From an uncultured Gammaproteobacteria bacterium (GTDB taxonomy: Bacteria > Pseudomonadota > Gammaproteobacteria > GCA-002705445 > GCA-002716945), in NCBI GenBank assembly GCA_902605525.1, contig CACLCV010000009.1, forward strand, positions 1-36,632: a stretch of DNA of 36,632 nucleotides. Reading direction: 5' to 3'. The notes beneath the pieces were generated by a model, which was not told the origin of the DNA, made no database searches, and worked only from the letters and a program-made list of their open reading frames with translations. Below are positions 25,300-32,739 of this stretch, piece after piece (position 1 is the stretch's first letter; each line of letters starts with the position of its first letter). Made by a program: the position numbers and the translations under genes.

Positions 25300-25881
25300 C
25301 TAATTATTATTTAAATCCTTTGCTAAGCTAGCTCTACTATTTGATGCTAATTCAATTTCCTTATCATATTCACTGTGGTTCACACCTAAACTGATTTTTT
25401 CGTTCGATAAAAATCCAGTTATATCATCTTGGTCAAGTTGAAATCTTAAAAAGTGAACAGCAGATGTTTTATTATCTGTGCTTCTTTCAAGATCTTCATC
25501 AGCAAATGCGGTAATTTTTTTAGAACCACAAGATAGCCAAATATTATTTTCAATACCATGTAATTTAGATAGCATAACTTTCCTCTCATCAACGTCAGGG
25601 TACATAATAAGCATTGTTGCTTTTAAGTTGTCTCCGTCAGGGATCAATGGATTATATGCATCAATCTCTTCTTGCATTTCTTTTTTATTGAATATTTTTT
25701 CTATTCTAAGCATCTCTTGAACTTGATATTTAATAGTTGAGTAGTCTTCAAATAATAAAATAACATGTTCCCCGATAGAGACAGTTCGATTTTTTTTATG
25801 ATTAATTAGATCTTTTTTAATTACTTCTCTTTGATCATCATAATCTTCCAAAGAGAGTAAATCTTCAATTTTTAGTTTCAT
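25300..25881 (-). CDS. DUF3501-family protein
   Basis: This 193-residue cytosolic protein matches the pattern I know for DUF3501 proteins: the start MKLKIEDLLSLEDYDDQR, then VSIGEHVILLFEDYSTIKYQVQEMLRIEK (about 35-63) and EIDAYNPLIPDGDNLKATM (about 73-91), then a C-terminal VHFLRFQLDQDD segment. The biochemical role is unknown. It overlaps the Fe-S protein gene by four bases (ATGA) and is the third gene after rubrerythrin. This three-gene association recurs in Proteobacteria, so it is probably part of the same iron or peroxide stress response. No transmembrane or metal motif is obvious. Confidence 0.85.
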   Translation of the reverse strand: MKLKIEDLLSLEDYDDQREVIKKDLINHKKNRTVSIGEHVILLFEDYSTIKYQVQEMLRIEKIFNKKEMQEEIDAYNPLIPDGDNLKATMLIMYPDVDERKVMLSKLHGIENNIWLSCGSKKITAFADEDLERSTDNKTSAVHFLRFQLDQDDITGFLSNEKISLGVNHSEYDKEIELASNSRASLAKDLNNN

Positions 25882-27209
25882 TTGTTTATTCCATAAGCTT
25901 TTTTAATTAAACTGATTGGATGTTCTGGTGCTTGTATATTCCCGAGAGAGTTTTCAATATGATGTGCAGCTAAGGAACAGTCGCTCGTGAAGCTATCAAA
26001 CTTAGATTCCTTAAATTCCTTAGTTATTGGTCTAGCTATTTTGATTGCTATTTCATGAGTTTCAACTTTGACTCCATACGTACCATCATGTCCCGAGCAT
26101 TTTTCAATCGCATTTACAGTGGTTCCAGGAACTAATTCTAAGATTTTTTTGGTCAGCATTCCAATATTTTGTACTCTCTGATGACAGGCAACTTGATACG
26201 ATACATCACCCAATTCTGTGCCAAAATCTTTATTGAGCATGCCTTCATTATTGAGAATATTTAAAAACTCAAAAGGGTCCCTAAAAGCTTTAGATACAAG
26301 CGATAATTCTTTATTTTCTGGAAAAAGTAGGGGCAGTTCTTGTTTATACATGAGAACGCATGAAGGAATCGGTGCAACTAGAAGATATCCCTCATCAACA
26401 TATTTCTTAAATTTGGATAGGTTTTTTTTCATCATTTTTTCTACTAGTTTTATATCACCAAGTTCGAGTTTAGGCATACCACAGCAGTTATCATCTTTTA
26501 TTATTTCAACAGTAATATTGTTATGTTTTAAAATATCATAAAAATCTTTAATTACACCGGGCTCATTATAATTATGATAACAAGTCGTAAATATAGCTAT
26601 CTTGTATCTAGAATCGCTAACTTGATTTGATAACCCAAGTTGTTTTGCCGTCTTTGAGACAAACTGTGGCAGTTTAGCATTTTCATGAATACCAAATAAT
26701 TTACTCAGAACTTTTCTTAATAATTTAACTTTGTTAAAAAAATTTACTAAAGATGAGATAACTTGTCTTGAGAATATTTGTCCTAATTTATCCGTTGAGG
26801 TGAGAACTTTGTCTCTAAAAGATATTTTGTTTTTTGAGTTTTTAATTGCTTTACCCCTTAACATTAAATGTGGAAAATCTATTTCCCATTCATGTGGAGG
26901 TACATAAGGGCATTTTGTCATGAAACATAAATCACACAAGTAACAATCATCAATTACTGATTCAAATTGATTATATTGAACACCATCTACTTCAAAAGTT
27001 TCTGATTCGTCTATAAGATCAAAAAGAGTTGGAAATGAGTTACATAGACTTACACATCTTCTACATCCATGACATGCATCTGCGACTCTTCTTAGCTCCT
27101 CTTCATACTTATCTTCGTTTAAGAAATCTGGATTCTTCCAATCTATTATGTGCCTAGTTGGTTTCTCAAGACCGCCTTCTGACGAAGCTTTTGTAATACT
27201 ATCTATCAT
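25878..27209 (-). CDS. GlpC-like Fe-S protein (heterodisulfide-reductase-related)
   Basis: This 443-residue redox protein has two N-terminal 4Fe-4S clusters: Cys46, 49, 52, 56 (CHGCRRCVSLC) and Cys89, 92, 95, 100 (CYLCDLCFMTKCP). Two CCG-type domains follow: CYHNYNEPG with NCCGMPKLELGD, and ACHQRVQN with KCSGHDGTYG. In the second domain the usual CCG reads CSG, as in this subfamily. Related proteins (GlpC, HdrD) relay electrons to or from quinones or thiols. The linker helices near residues 145-180 are amphipathic and may contact the membrane. As the adjacent rubrerythrin has no rubredoxin domain, this could be its electron donor (inference). The start has AGGGAAG about six bases upstream. 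Confidence 0.9.
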   Translation of the reverse strand: MIDSITKASSEGGLEKPTRHIIDWKNPDFLNEDKYEEELRRVADACHGCRRCVSLCNSFPTLFDLIDESETFEVDGVQYNQFESVIDDCYLCDLCFMTKCPYVPPHEWEIDFPHLMLRGKAIKNSKNKISFRDKVLTSTDKLGQIFSRQVISSLVNFFNKVKLLRKVLSKLFGIHENAKLPQFVSKTAKQLGLSNQVSDSRYKIAIFTTCYHNYNEPGVIKDFYDILKHNNITVEIIKDDNCCGMPKLELGDIKLVEKMMKKNLSKFKKYVDEGYLLVAPIPSCVLMYKQELPLLFPENKELSLVSKAFRDPFEFLNILNNEGMLNKDFGTELGDVSYQVACHQRVQNIGMLTKKILELVPGTTVNAIEKCSGHDGTYGVKVETHEIAIKIARPITKEFKESKFDSFTSDCSLAAHHIENSLGNIQAPEHPISLIKKAYGINK

Positions 27210-27235
27210 TCATCTTCCCTGTATTATTAATTTAT

Positions 27236-27262
27236 ATGTGGGCGATGCGACATCGCCCACAT
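27236..27262 (-). other. Strong hairpin between rubrerythrin and Fe-S genes
   Basis: A perfect 12-bp stem (27236-27247 with 27251-27262) encloses a three-base loop and has a GC-rich core GTGGGCGATG in an AT-rich setting. On the minus strand it lies 9 bases after the rubrerythrin stop and is followed by AT-rich sequence without a T-run. It is better suited to 3'-end protection or partial attenuation than to full termination. Confidence 0.7.
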
Positions 27263-27270
27263 TCACATGA

Positions 27271-27690
27271 TTAAGATATTGAATCTAATGCTTTTGTAAA
27301 ACGATTAGCATGTGATCTTTCTGCTTTAGCTAGTGTCTCAAACCAATCAGCTATTTCATCATGACCCTCGTCTCTTGCTGTTTTAGCCATACCAGGATAC
27401 ATGTCTGTGTACTCATGTGTTTCACCTGCTATTGCTGCTTTAAGATTAAGAACGCTATCTCCGATTGGTTCACCTGTAGCAGGATCTCCACATTCTTTTT
27501 CTAAGTATTCTAAATGCCCATGGGCATGTCCTGTCTCACCTTCAGCTGTAGAACGAAAAACAGTAGCTATGTCATTTTGACCTTCAACATCAGCTTTTGC
27601 AGCAAAATACAGATATCTTCTATTTGCTTGAGATTCACCAGCAAATGCATCTTTTAAATTTTGTTCAGTTTTTGAACCTTTTAAACTCAT
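27271..27690 (-). CDS. Rubrerythrin-family diiron protein without rubredoxin domain
   Basis: This 139-residue four-helix ferritin-like protein supplies diiron ligands from Glu/His motifs: FAGESQANRRYLYFAAKAD (about 15-33), TAEGETGHAHGHLEYL (about 48-63), AGETHEYTDMYPGMAKTA and AKAERSHANRF. Classical rubrerythrins carry a C-terminal rubredoxin domain; here the chain ends right after the fourth helix, so an outside electron donor is needed. Likely role: reduction of hydrogen peroxide in the cytosol. It is the first gene of the operon and has the best Shine-Dalgarno in the region (AGGAGA). The promoter is overlapped by an ICE-like palindrome, so regulation by the neighbouring Irr-type protein is likely. 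Confidence 0.93.
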   Translation of the reverse strand: MSLKGSKTEQNLKDAFAGESQANRRYLYFAAKADVEGQNDIATVFRSTAEGETGHAHGHLEYLEKECGDPATGEPIGDSVLNLKAAIAGETHEYTDMYPGMAKTARDEGHDEIADWFETLAKAERSHANRFTKALDSIS

Positions 27691-27695
27691 AATGT

Positions 27696-27701
27696 TCTCC
27701 T
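27696..27701 (-). promoter_or_regulatory. Rubrerythrin Shine-Dalgarno
   Basis: AGGAGA on the minus strand lies five bases before the ATG at 27690, a near-consensus site. It contrasts with the SD-less leaderless-type starts of nearby genes and suggests high expression when derepressed. Confidence 0.75.
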
Positions 27702-27710
27702 AGATTATTA

Positions 27711-27727
27711 TTTAGAATCATTCTAAA
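27711..27727. promoter_or_regulatory. ICE box (Irr operator) upstream of rubrerythrin
   Basis: TTTAGAATCATTCTAAA is a perfect palindrome with seven-base arms and a three-base centre. It matches the iron control element (ICE) pattern TTTAGAA-N3-TTCTAAA known for Irr in alphaproteobacteria. It covers the -10 of the rubrerythrin promoter, the position expected for repression. An Irr-type gene lies 2.4 kb away, facing this operon. Confidence 0.82.
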
Positions 27728-27748
27728 TTTATACGATATATATGTCAA
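27720..27748 (-). promoter_or_regulatory. Sigma-70 promoter of the rubrerythrin operon
   Basis: Minus strand: a perfect -35 TTGACA (27743-27748), a 17-base spacer and a -10 TAGAAT (27720-27725). This is the best sigma-70 promoter seen in the window. The -10 lies entirely within the ICE palindrome. The predicted leader is about 23 bases. Confidence 0.75.
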
Positions 27749-27808
27749 CCAAATTCTGGTAAAATATGAATGATGATAATGATTCTTGTTATCTTTTGAG
27801 AAAATATT

Positions 27809-28819
27809 TTGAACAATATACTATTTAAACTTTATCAAAAAATTGCTTTTCTTGCGGATGCTGAGAAAGTACACAATATTTCTCTACCCATCCTTGAATT
27901 TATATATAAAAGTTATTTTGGAAAAGTTTTTCATAAGAAAATAATCAGTAAAAAAACAAAACAATTTGATATTTCATTTGACAACCCTGTTGGTCTGGCT
28001 GCAGGATTTGATAAAAATGCTGATTATTTGAATTTTCTATCCAATATAGGATTTGGATTCATAGAAGTTGGAACATTAACACCAAAACCACAGCCAGGTA
28101 ATCCAAAGCCCAGAGTCTTTAGAGTAATAAATGAACAAGCTATCATCAATCATCTTGGCTTTAATAACAAAGGGATAGATTATGGTATTAATCAAATTAA
28201 GAAGTTTAATAAAAATATTCCTATAGGCATCAATATTGGCAAAAATGCAACAACTGACATTAAAGATGCTTTTCATGACTATGAATATTGTCTTAGAAAA
28301 TCATATTCCGTGGCAGATTATATTACATTGAATATTTCATCTCCAAATTCAAAAAATTTAAGGGATTTACAATTAGTAAATAATATGAGCAGCTTTCTTG
28401 ATTCAATAAAAATATTACATAATAATTTAAAAAAAGTTTATAAGAAACATACCCCCTTAGTTGTAAAAATAGCTCCAGATATTGAAGAAGAATCACTTAA
28501 TGACTTGTTAAACCTTGTAAATAGTTATGATATTGATGGAATAATTTGTACCAATACAACAATAGATAAAACTAATTTAGATCATAAATTTAAAAATATC
28601 CAGGGAGGATTAAGTGGCAAACCTTTATATGAAAAATCGAACATTGTTCTTAAAAATGTAAAAAAATATTTAAATAATGATATTACCATTATAGGTGTAG
28701 GTGGTATAGATTCTGCTGCATCCGCAAATGAAAAGTTTAAATTAGGAGCAAATCTCGTTCAGCTTTACACTGGTCTAGTGTACAAAGGACCAAACCTAAT
28801 TAAAAACATTTTAAATTAA
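27809..28819 (+). CDS. pyrD: Dihydroorotate dehydrogenase (quinone), class 2
   Basis: This 336-residue membrane-associated flavoenzyme oxidises dihydroorotate to orotate with quinone in pyrimidine synthesis. The class 2 N-terminal amphipathic helix (about 1-35) is followed by FMN-binding NPVGLAAGFDKNADYL (59-74), EVGTLTPKPQPGNPKPR (86-102), the catalytic serine in NISSPNSKNLR (175-185) and the phosphate site IIGVGGIDS. The start is TTG at 27809 with GAG about eight bases before it; no ATG gives a full N-terminal helix. It diverges from rubrerythrin over 118 bp and ends one base from the stop of the opposing gene. Confidence 0.95.
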   Translation: MNNILFKLYQKIAFLADAEKVHNISLPILEFIYKSYFGKVFHKKIISKKTKQFDISFDNPVGLAAGFDKNADYLNFLSNIGFGFIEVGTLTPKPQPGNPKPRVFRVINEQAIINHLGFNNKGIDYGINQIKKFNKNIPIGINIGKNATTDIKDAFHDYEYCLRKSYSVADYITLNISSPNSKNLRDLQLVNNMSSFLDSIKILHNNLKKVYKKHTPLVVKIAPDIEEESLNDLLNLVNSYDIDGIICTNTTIDKTNLDHKFKNIQGGLSGKPLYEKSNIVLKNVKKYLNNDITIIGVGGIDSAASANEKFKLGANLVQLYTGLVYKGPNLIKNILN

Positions 28820-28820
28820 G

Positions 28821-29114
28821 TTACTCTGGTTTCCATTTCCCATATGCATCTTCGCCAGGTTGGCTAGACGACTGAGCATCGCCCTGCTGTGAAGCGTTTG
28901 ACTGCTGATCATAAACATATTGAGTAAACTCAATAAGCTGTTTTAGTATATCGTCTCTATCTTTTTTTGGCATTTCTGCTGTTGCTACTATTGAGCCTAC
29001 AACTGCAGACAAATACTGGGATGCAAGAATAGGATCTTCATTTTTAGGCTCATACTCGACAAGCACCTTCTGTAATCCTTTAAGTAATTCGGGTTTTAGT
29101 ACAATTTCGGTCAT
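28821..29114 (-). CDS. Small conserved-looking protein of unknown function
   Basis: I cannot name this 97-residue soluble protein. Residues 1-72 look helical (LKPELLKGLQKVLVEYEP, SQYLSAVVGSIVATAEMPKKDRDDILKQLIEFTQYVYDQQ). They are followed by a low-complexity Gln/Ser linker (about 70-88) and a terminal EDAYGKWKPE. The short end motif (A-Y/F-G-x-W-K-P) looks conserved rather than random, perhaps a docking peptide. No signal peptide, membrane segment or metal site is seen. It diverges from the glyoxalase-II-like gene across 33 bp containing a palindromic -10, and its stop is one base from the pyrD stop. Confidence 0.75.
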   Translation of the reverse strand: MTEIVLKPELLKGLQKVLVEYEPKNEDPILASQYLSAVVGSIVATAEMPKKDRDDILKQLIEFTQYVYDQQSNASQQGDAQSSSQPGEDAYGKWKPE

Positions 29115-29130
29115 AATGTAAAGAAACTAT

Positions 29131-29138
29131 ATTATAAT
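29131..29138. promoter_or_regulatory. Palindromic -10 serving two divergent genes
   Basis: ATTATAAT is its own reverse complement, so TATAAT is present on both strands (plus 29133-29138, minus 29131-29136). It lies nine bases before the plus ATG at 29148 and 16 bases before the minus ATG at 29114. Neither gene has a Shine-Dalgarno. -35 matches are poor; TTAACT at 16 bases for the minus gene is the best. Confidence 0.55.
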
Positions 29139-29147
29139 AATACATAT

Positions 29148-29843
29148 ATGCAAGTTAATTCTACATTATCAGTTAAGACATTTGATGTTGGTCCAATGTT
29201 AAATATGATTTATCTTATCTGGGATAAGAAAACTAAAGAAGCTGCTTTAGTTGATCCTGCCTGGGATCTTAGCCAGGTGCTTGATTTTATAAAAAATAAT
29301 AATATTAATCTTAAAAAAATACTTTTGACGCACAGCCATCATGATCATGTAAACTCGGTTGATAAATTATTAAGTCTTTATGATATTCCTATTTATATCA
29401 ATAAAATAGAGGCTAGTTTCTGGGGGAAGAAGTACGATAACTTGACAGGTTTAGATTCAGAAGAAAATATTTATTTAGGAAAATCTAAGTTAACATCAAT
29501 TCATACTCCAGGGCATACGCCAGGGTCATGTTGTTACTCTTTTGATAACAATCTTATAGCAGGTGATACGCTGTTTGTATTTGGTTGCGGTCGATGCGAC
29601 CTTCATGGAGGTAATCCTGAACAAATGTTTGAATCACTCAAGAACTTAAAAAATAATTTTCATAAAAATACGATTATTATGCCTGGTCATAATTATTCTA
29701 TAAGTAGACAATCGACTCTTGAAGAAGAAATTAGTGGTAATCCTTTTTTTAATTTTAATAACCTAAAAGAGTTTGTTAAGTATCGTATGCACGATCATGA
29801 CAAAACCAGAGAGGAACCATATGCGCCAATCAAATCGTGTTAG
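29148..29843 (+). CDS. Metallo-beta-lactamase-fold hydrolase, glyoxalase II-like
   Basis: This 231-residue protein has the full metallohydrolase ligand set: THSHHDH (61-67), GHTPGS near residue 123, AGDTLFVFGCGRCDL near residue 139 and PGHNYS near residue 179. The GCGRCDL...GNPEQMFESL pattern and the terminal RMHDHDKTREEPYAP resemble hydroxyacylglutathione hydrolases (glyoxalase II). The protein is shorter than typical GloB and could act on another thioester or on persulfides. It is cytosolic, with no signal peptide. The start is predicted leaderless. Its stop overlaps that of lptE on the other strand by four bases. Confidence 0.88.
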   Translation: MQVNSTLSVKTFDVGPMLNMIYLIWDKKTKEAALVDPAWDLSQVLDFIKNNNINLKKILLTHSHHDHVNSVDKLLSLYDIPIYINKIEASFWGKKYDNLTGLDSEENIYLGKSKLTSIHTPGHTPGSCCYSFDNNLIAGDTLFVFGCGRCDLHGGNPEQMFESLKNLKNNFHKNTIIMPGHNYSISRQSTLEEEISGNPFFNFNNLKEFVKYRMHDHDKTREEPYAPIKSC

Positions 29844-30322
29844 CTTTGGAAACCAGCTTTAAATTTTAATAACAGTTTTCTTACTAAATTTCGATTTATC
29901 GACTCAATTGCTGTATTTTCTCTTTCTCTTGTCCCTTGCATTTGAGATTCATTAAAGTCATATGATGCGCTTGCTTTCAATGTTCCAGAAATAATATTTT
30001 CTTTAGAATAAATAAATTGATATTTAATGATTTTATTGATTTCATATTCATCTACTCTTCCAGACGAATTGACTGATAATTGTCTTTTTTTACTTTCAAT
30101 GCTTAGTAGTTTAATGGCAGGGTACATAGATTCATTAAGAGAATCTTTTCTATATGCTAATAATTTCTGTTCTAATATTCTTGTTAAATTATTTTTGTTG
30201 TCAGCTATGATTTTTACGTTTTCTAGCCCTTCAATGTTCACTGACCCTCTTAATTGATAACCACATGACGAAATAGATGCAATTATAATAGTTGTTAATA
30301 ATAATGATTTTAATTGTTTCAT
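29840..30322 (-). CDS. lptE: LPS-assembly lipoprotein LptE
   Basis: This 160-residue outer-membrane lipoprotein plugs the LptD barrel in LPS export. A lipoprotein signal peptide ends at SISSC with Cys20 as the lipidated residue, followed by GYQLRGSV, the conserved LptE start of the mature protein. The rest alternates strands and helices as in LptE (ITRILEQKLLAY-like helix near residue 47, then KRQLSVNSSGRVDEYEI). Synteny with leuS (four-base overlap) supports the call. Low overall conservation is normal for LptE. holA, which follows lptE in E. coli, is elsewhere in this window. Confidence 0.93.
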   Translation of the reverse strand: MKQLKSLLLTTIIIASISSCGYQLRGSVNIEGLENVKIIADNKNNLTRILEQKLLAYRKDSLNESMYPAIKLLSIESKKRQLSVNSSGRVDEYEINKIIKYQFIYSKENIISGTLKASASYDFNESQMQGTRERENTAIESINRNLVRKLLLKFKAGFQS

Positions 30323-32739
30323 TTGATTACAAAATTAACTAATTTGTTTGATATATAAATTGTTTTAATAATATTCTTATCTTTAGTCAACTCTAATACT
30401 TTTTTATCTTCCTCAGCAAGCTTAATAACTTCCTTTTCGTTTGAACCAGGGCTAACATTTATCTTGCTCCTAAGCTTACCATTAATCTGTATAATTATCT
30501 GAATTTCCTCATCATGATTAGTAACATCAAACTTTTTAGGCCAATTTGGGTTTGATGCATGCTTGTTATCAAATTCAGACAAAACTGCATAACATATATG
30601 AGGAGTAATTGGATACAGAAGCTTTGTTAAAACCTGAATACATTGGGATGCAATATCATTGCTTATTGTATTTTCTTGGAAGTATTTCGATAGTAAATTA
30701 TAAAATTCCATTATTGCAGCAATTGCAGTATTGAATGACTTCCTCTCAAAAATATCAGCAGAGACTTTATCTATAGTATTATTTAATTTATTTAATAATT
30801 TATTATCATTTAAATCATTAGTGTGTTGTTTTGATAGTTTAATCGAATAAGATAATTTCCAAAATCTTTTAAGAAATCTATAACCACCTTCTATAGCTGA
30901 GTCTGACCATTCTAAATTTTGTTCAGGCGGCGCCGCAAATAAAATAAAGAACCTAATTGTGTCAGCTCCATATTTTTTTATAATTTTATCAGGGTCAACG
31001 GTATTACCTTTTGACTTTGACATCTTGGATCCATCTTTAAGTACCATTCCCTGAGATAGTAGTGATTCGAATGGCTCATCATTATCTACAATGTTTTCAT
31101 CCTTGAGGAGCTTGAAAAAAAATCTTGCATATAAAAGGTGCAATATTGCATGTTCAATTCCGCCTATATATTGATCTACAGGAAGCCATGATTTGAACTT
31201 CTTATCACACATTTCTTTATTATTAGCAGGATCTAAGAATCGTAAATAATACCAGGATGATTCAAAAAAAGTATCAAAAGTATCTGTTTCCCTCGTAGCT
31301 TTTTTCCCAGTGTACGGACATATCATATTCTTCCATTTATTATTTTTATCAAGCGGGTTTCCATCTCCGCTTAGATCTGCATCTTCAGGAAGTTCTACGG
31401 GTAGATCTTTTTCTGGAACAGGATAAACACTACCGTCTTCATGATAGAAAACAGGTATAGGACATCCCCAGTATCTCTGTCTTGATATTCCCCAGTCTCT
31501 CAAACGATAAGATGTGACTTCTTCTCCTATATGATTATCATTACAATATTTTGATATCTTACCCTTAGCATCTTGCGACTCCAGTCCATTAAATTTATCT
31601 GAATTAATTAGTAGTCCAGAGTCAATGAATGGTAAATCATTGTCTTTATTCATGTTTTCTATAACCTGGATAATGTCTAATTTAAATTTATTCGAGAATT
31701 CAAAGTCTCTAGTATCATGAGCTGGAACACCCATCACCACACCAGTACCATAATTATCGAGAACATAATTTGTTATCCACAATGGAATTTTTTTATTTGT
31801 AAGTGGATGAATACAGTAAAGTTCAGTAAATATTCCGTCTTTTTCTAATTTAGAAGACGCTTCTTCAGAAAGCGTTAGTTTTTGATACTCTTCAATGAAT
31901 TCCTTAATATTTTTGTTATGTTCTAGCAACTCTTTTGCTAACGAGTGGTTGATACTAATTGCAATAAAAGTAACACCAAATAGTGTGTCTGGTCTAGTGG
32001 TAAAGGCAGTTAATATTTGATCCCTTTCTGCTAGTTTAAAGTTTATATTTAATCCTTTTGATTTACCTATCCAGTTTTTTTGCATGAGTTTGACGGGTTC
32101 TGGCCAATTTGGAAGTTTATCAAGGTCTTTCAATAGAACATCTGAATAATCAGTGATTTTAAGAAACCACTGTGGAATTTCTTTGCGCTCAACTAAAGCT
32201 CCTGACCTCCAACCTCTACCATCAATAACTTGCTCATTTGCAAGTACAGTCTTATCGACTGGGTCCCAATTAACCTCTGATAATTTTCGATAAACAAGTC
32301 CTTTTTTAAGTAGTTGAATAAAAAACCATTGCTCCCATCGAAAATAATTTGGATCAGCGGTAGATATTTCATTTTCCCAGTCATATAAAATGCCAATATT
32401 TTTAAGCTGTTCTTTCATATGTGCAATATTCTTTCTTGTCCACTCTTCTGGATGAACATTATTCTTAATAGCGGCATTTTCTGCTGGAAGCCCAAATGCA
32501 TCCCACCCCATTGGTTGAAATACATTTTTTCCAATCATTTTATGTGACCTTGTAATAACGTCACCAATTGTATAATTTCTAACATGGCCTATGTGTAGCT
32601 TGCCACTTGGATATGGAAACATGCTTAGTACATAATATTTGTTAGTGCTATCAGAAAAATTTACTTTAGAAGATGTATTATCATTCCAAGCAGTTTGCGC
32701 TATTTTTTCAATATCAGCAGGTTGATAGTCTTTATTCAT
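30319..32739 (-). CDS. leuS: Leucyl-tRNA synthetase
   Basis: This 806-residue class I synthetase charges tRNA-Leu. The HIGH motif is at 49-52 in PYPSGKLHIGHVRNYT and the KMSKS motif is in GSKMSKSKGN near residue 565. The CP1 editing domain is present, with the threonine-rich TAFTTRPDTLFG near residue 230 and GVPAHDTRDFEF near residue 330, so post-transfer editing should work. It is slightly short against the usual 860, mostly in the C-terminal region. It starts directly after the lnt stop with no gap and overlaps lptE by four bases. Confidence 0.98.
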   Translation of the reverse strand: MNKDYQPADIEKIAQTAWNDNTSSKVNFSDSTNKYYVLSMFPYPSGKLHIGHVRNYTIGDVITRSHKMIGKNVFQPMGWDAFGLPAENAAIKNNVHPEEWTRKNIAHMKEQLKNIGILYDWENEISTADPNYFRWEQWFFIQLLKKGLVYRKLSEVNWDPVDKTVLANEQVIDGRGWRSGALVERKEIPQWFLKITDYSDVLLKDLDKLPNWPEPVKLMQKNWIGKSKGLNINFKLAERDQILTAFTTRPDTLFGVTFIAISINHSLAKELLEHNKNIKEFIEEYQKLTLSEEASSKLEKDGIFTELYCIHPLTNKKIPLWITNYVLDNYGTGVVMGVPAHDTRDFEFSNKFKLDIIQVIENMNKDNDLPFIDSGLLINSDKFNGLESQDAKGKISKYCNDNHIGEEVTSYRLRDWGISRQRYWGCPIPVFYHEDGSVYPVPEKDLPVELPEDADLSGDGNPLDKNNKWKNMICPYTGKKATRETDTFDTFFESSWYYLRFLDPANNKEMCDKKFKSWLPVDQYIGGIEHAILHLLYARFFFKLLKDENIVDNDEPFESLLSQGMVLKDGSKMSKSKGNTVDPDKIIKKYGADTIRFFILFAAPPEQNLEWSDSAIEGGYRFLKRFWKLSYSIKLSKQHTNDLNDNKLLNKLNNTIDKVSADIFERKSFNTAIAAIMEFYNLLSKYFQENTISNDIASQCIQVLTKLLYPITPHICYAVLSEFDNKHASNPNWPKKFDVTNHDEEIQIIIQINGKLRSKINVSPGSNEKEVIKLAEEDKKVLELTKDKNIIKTIYISNKLVNFVIK

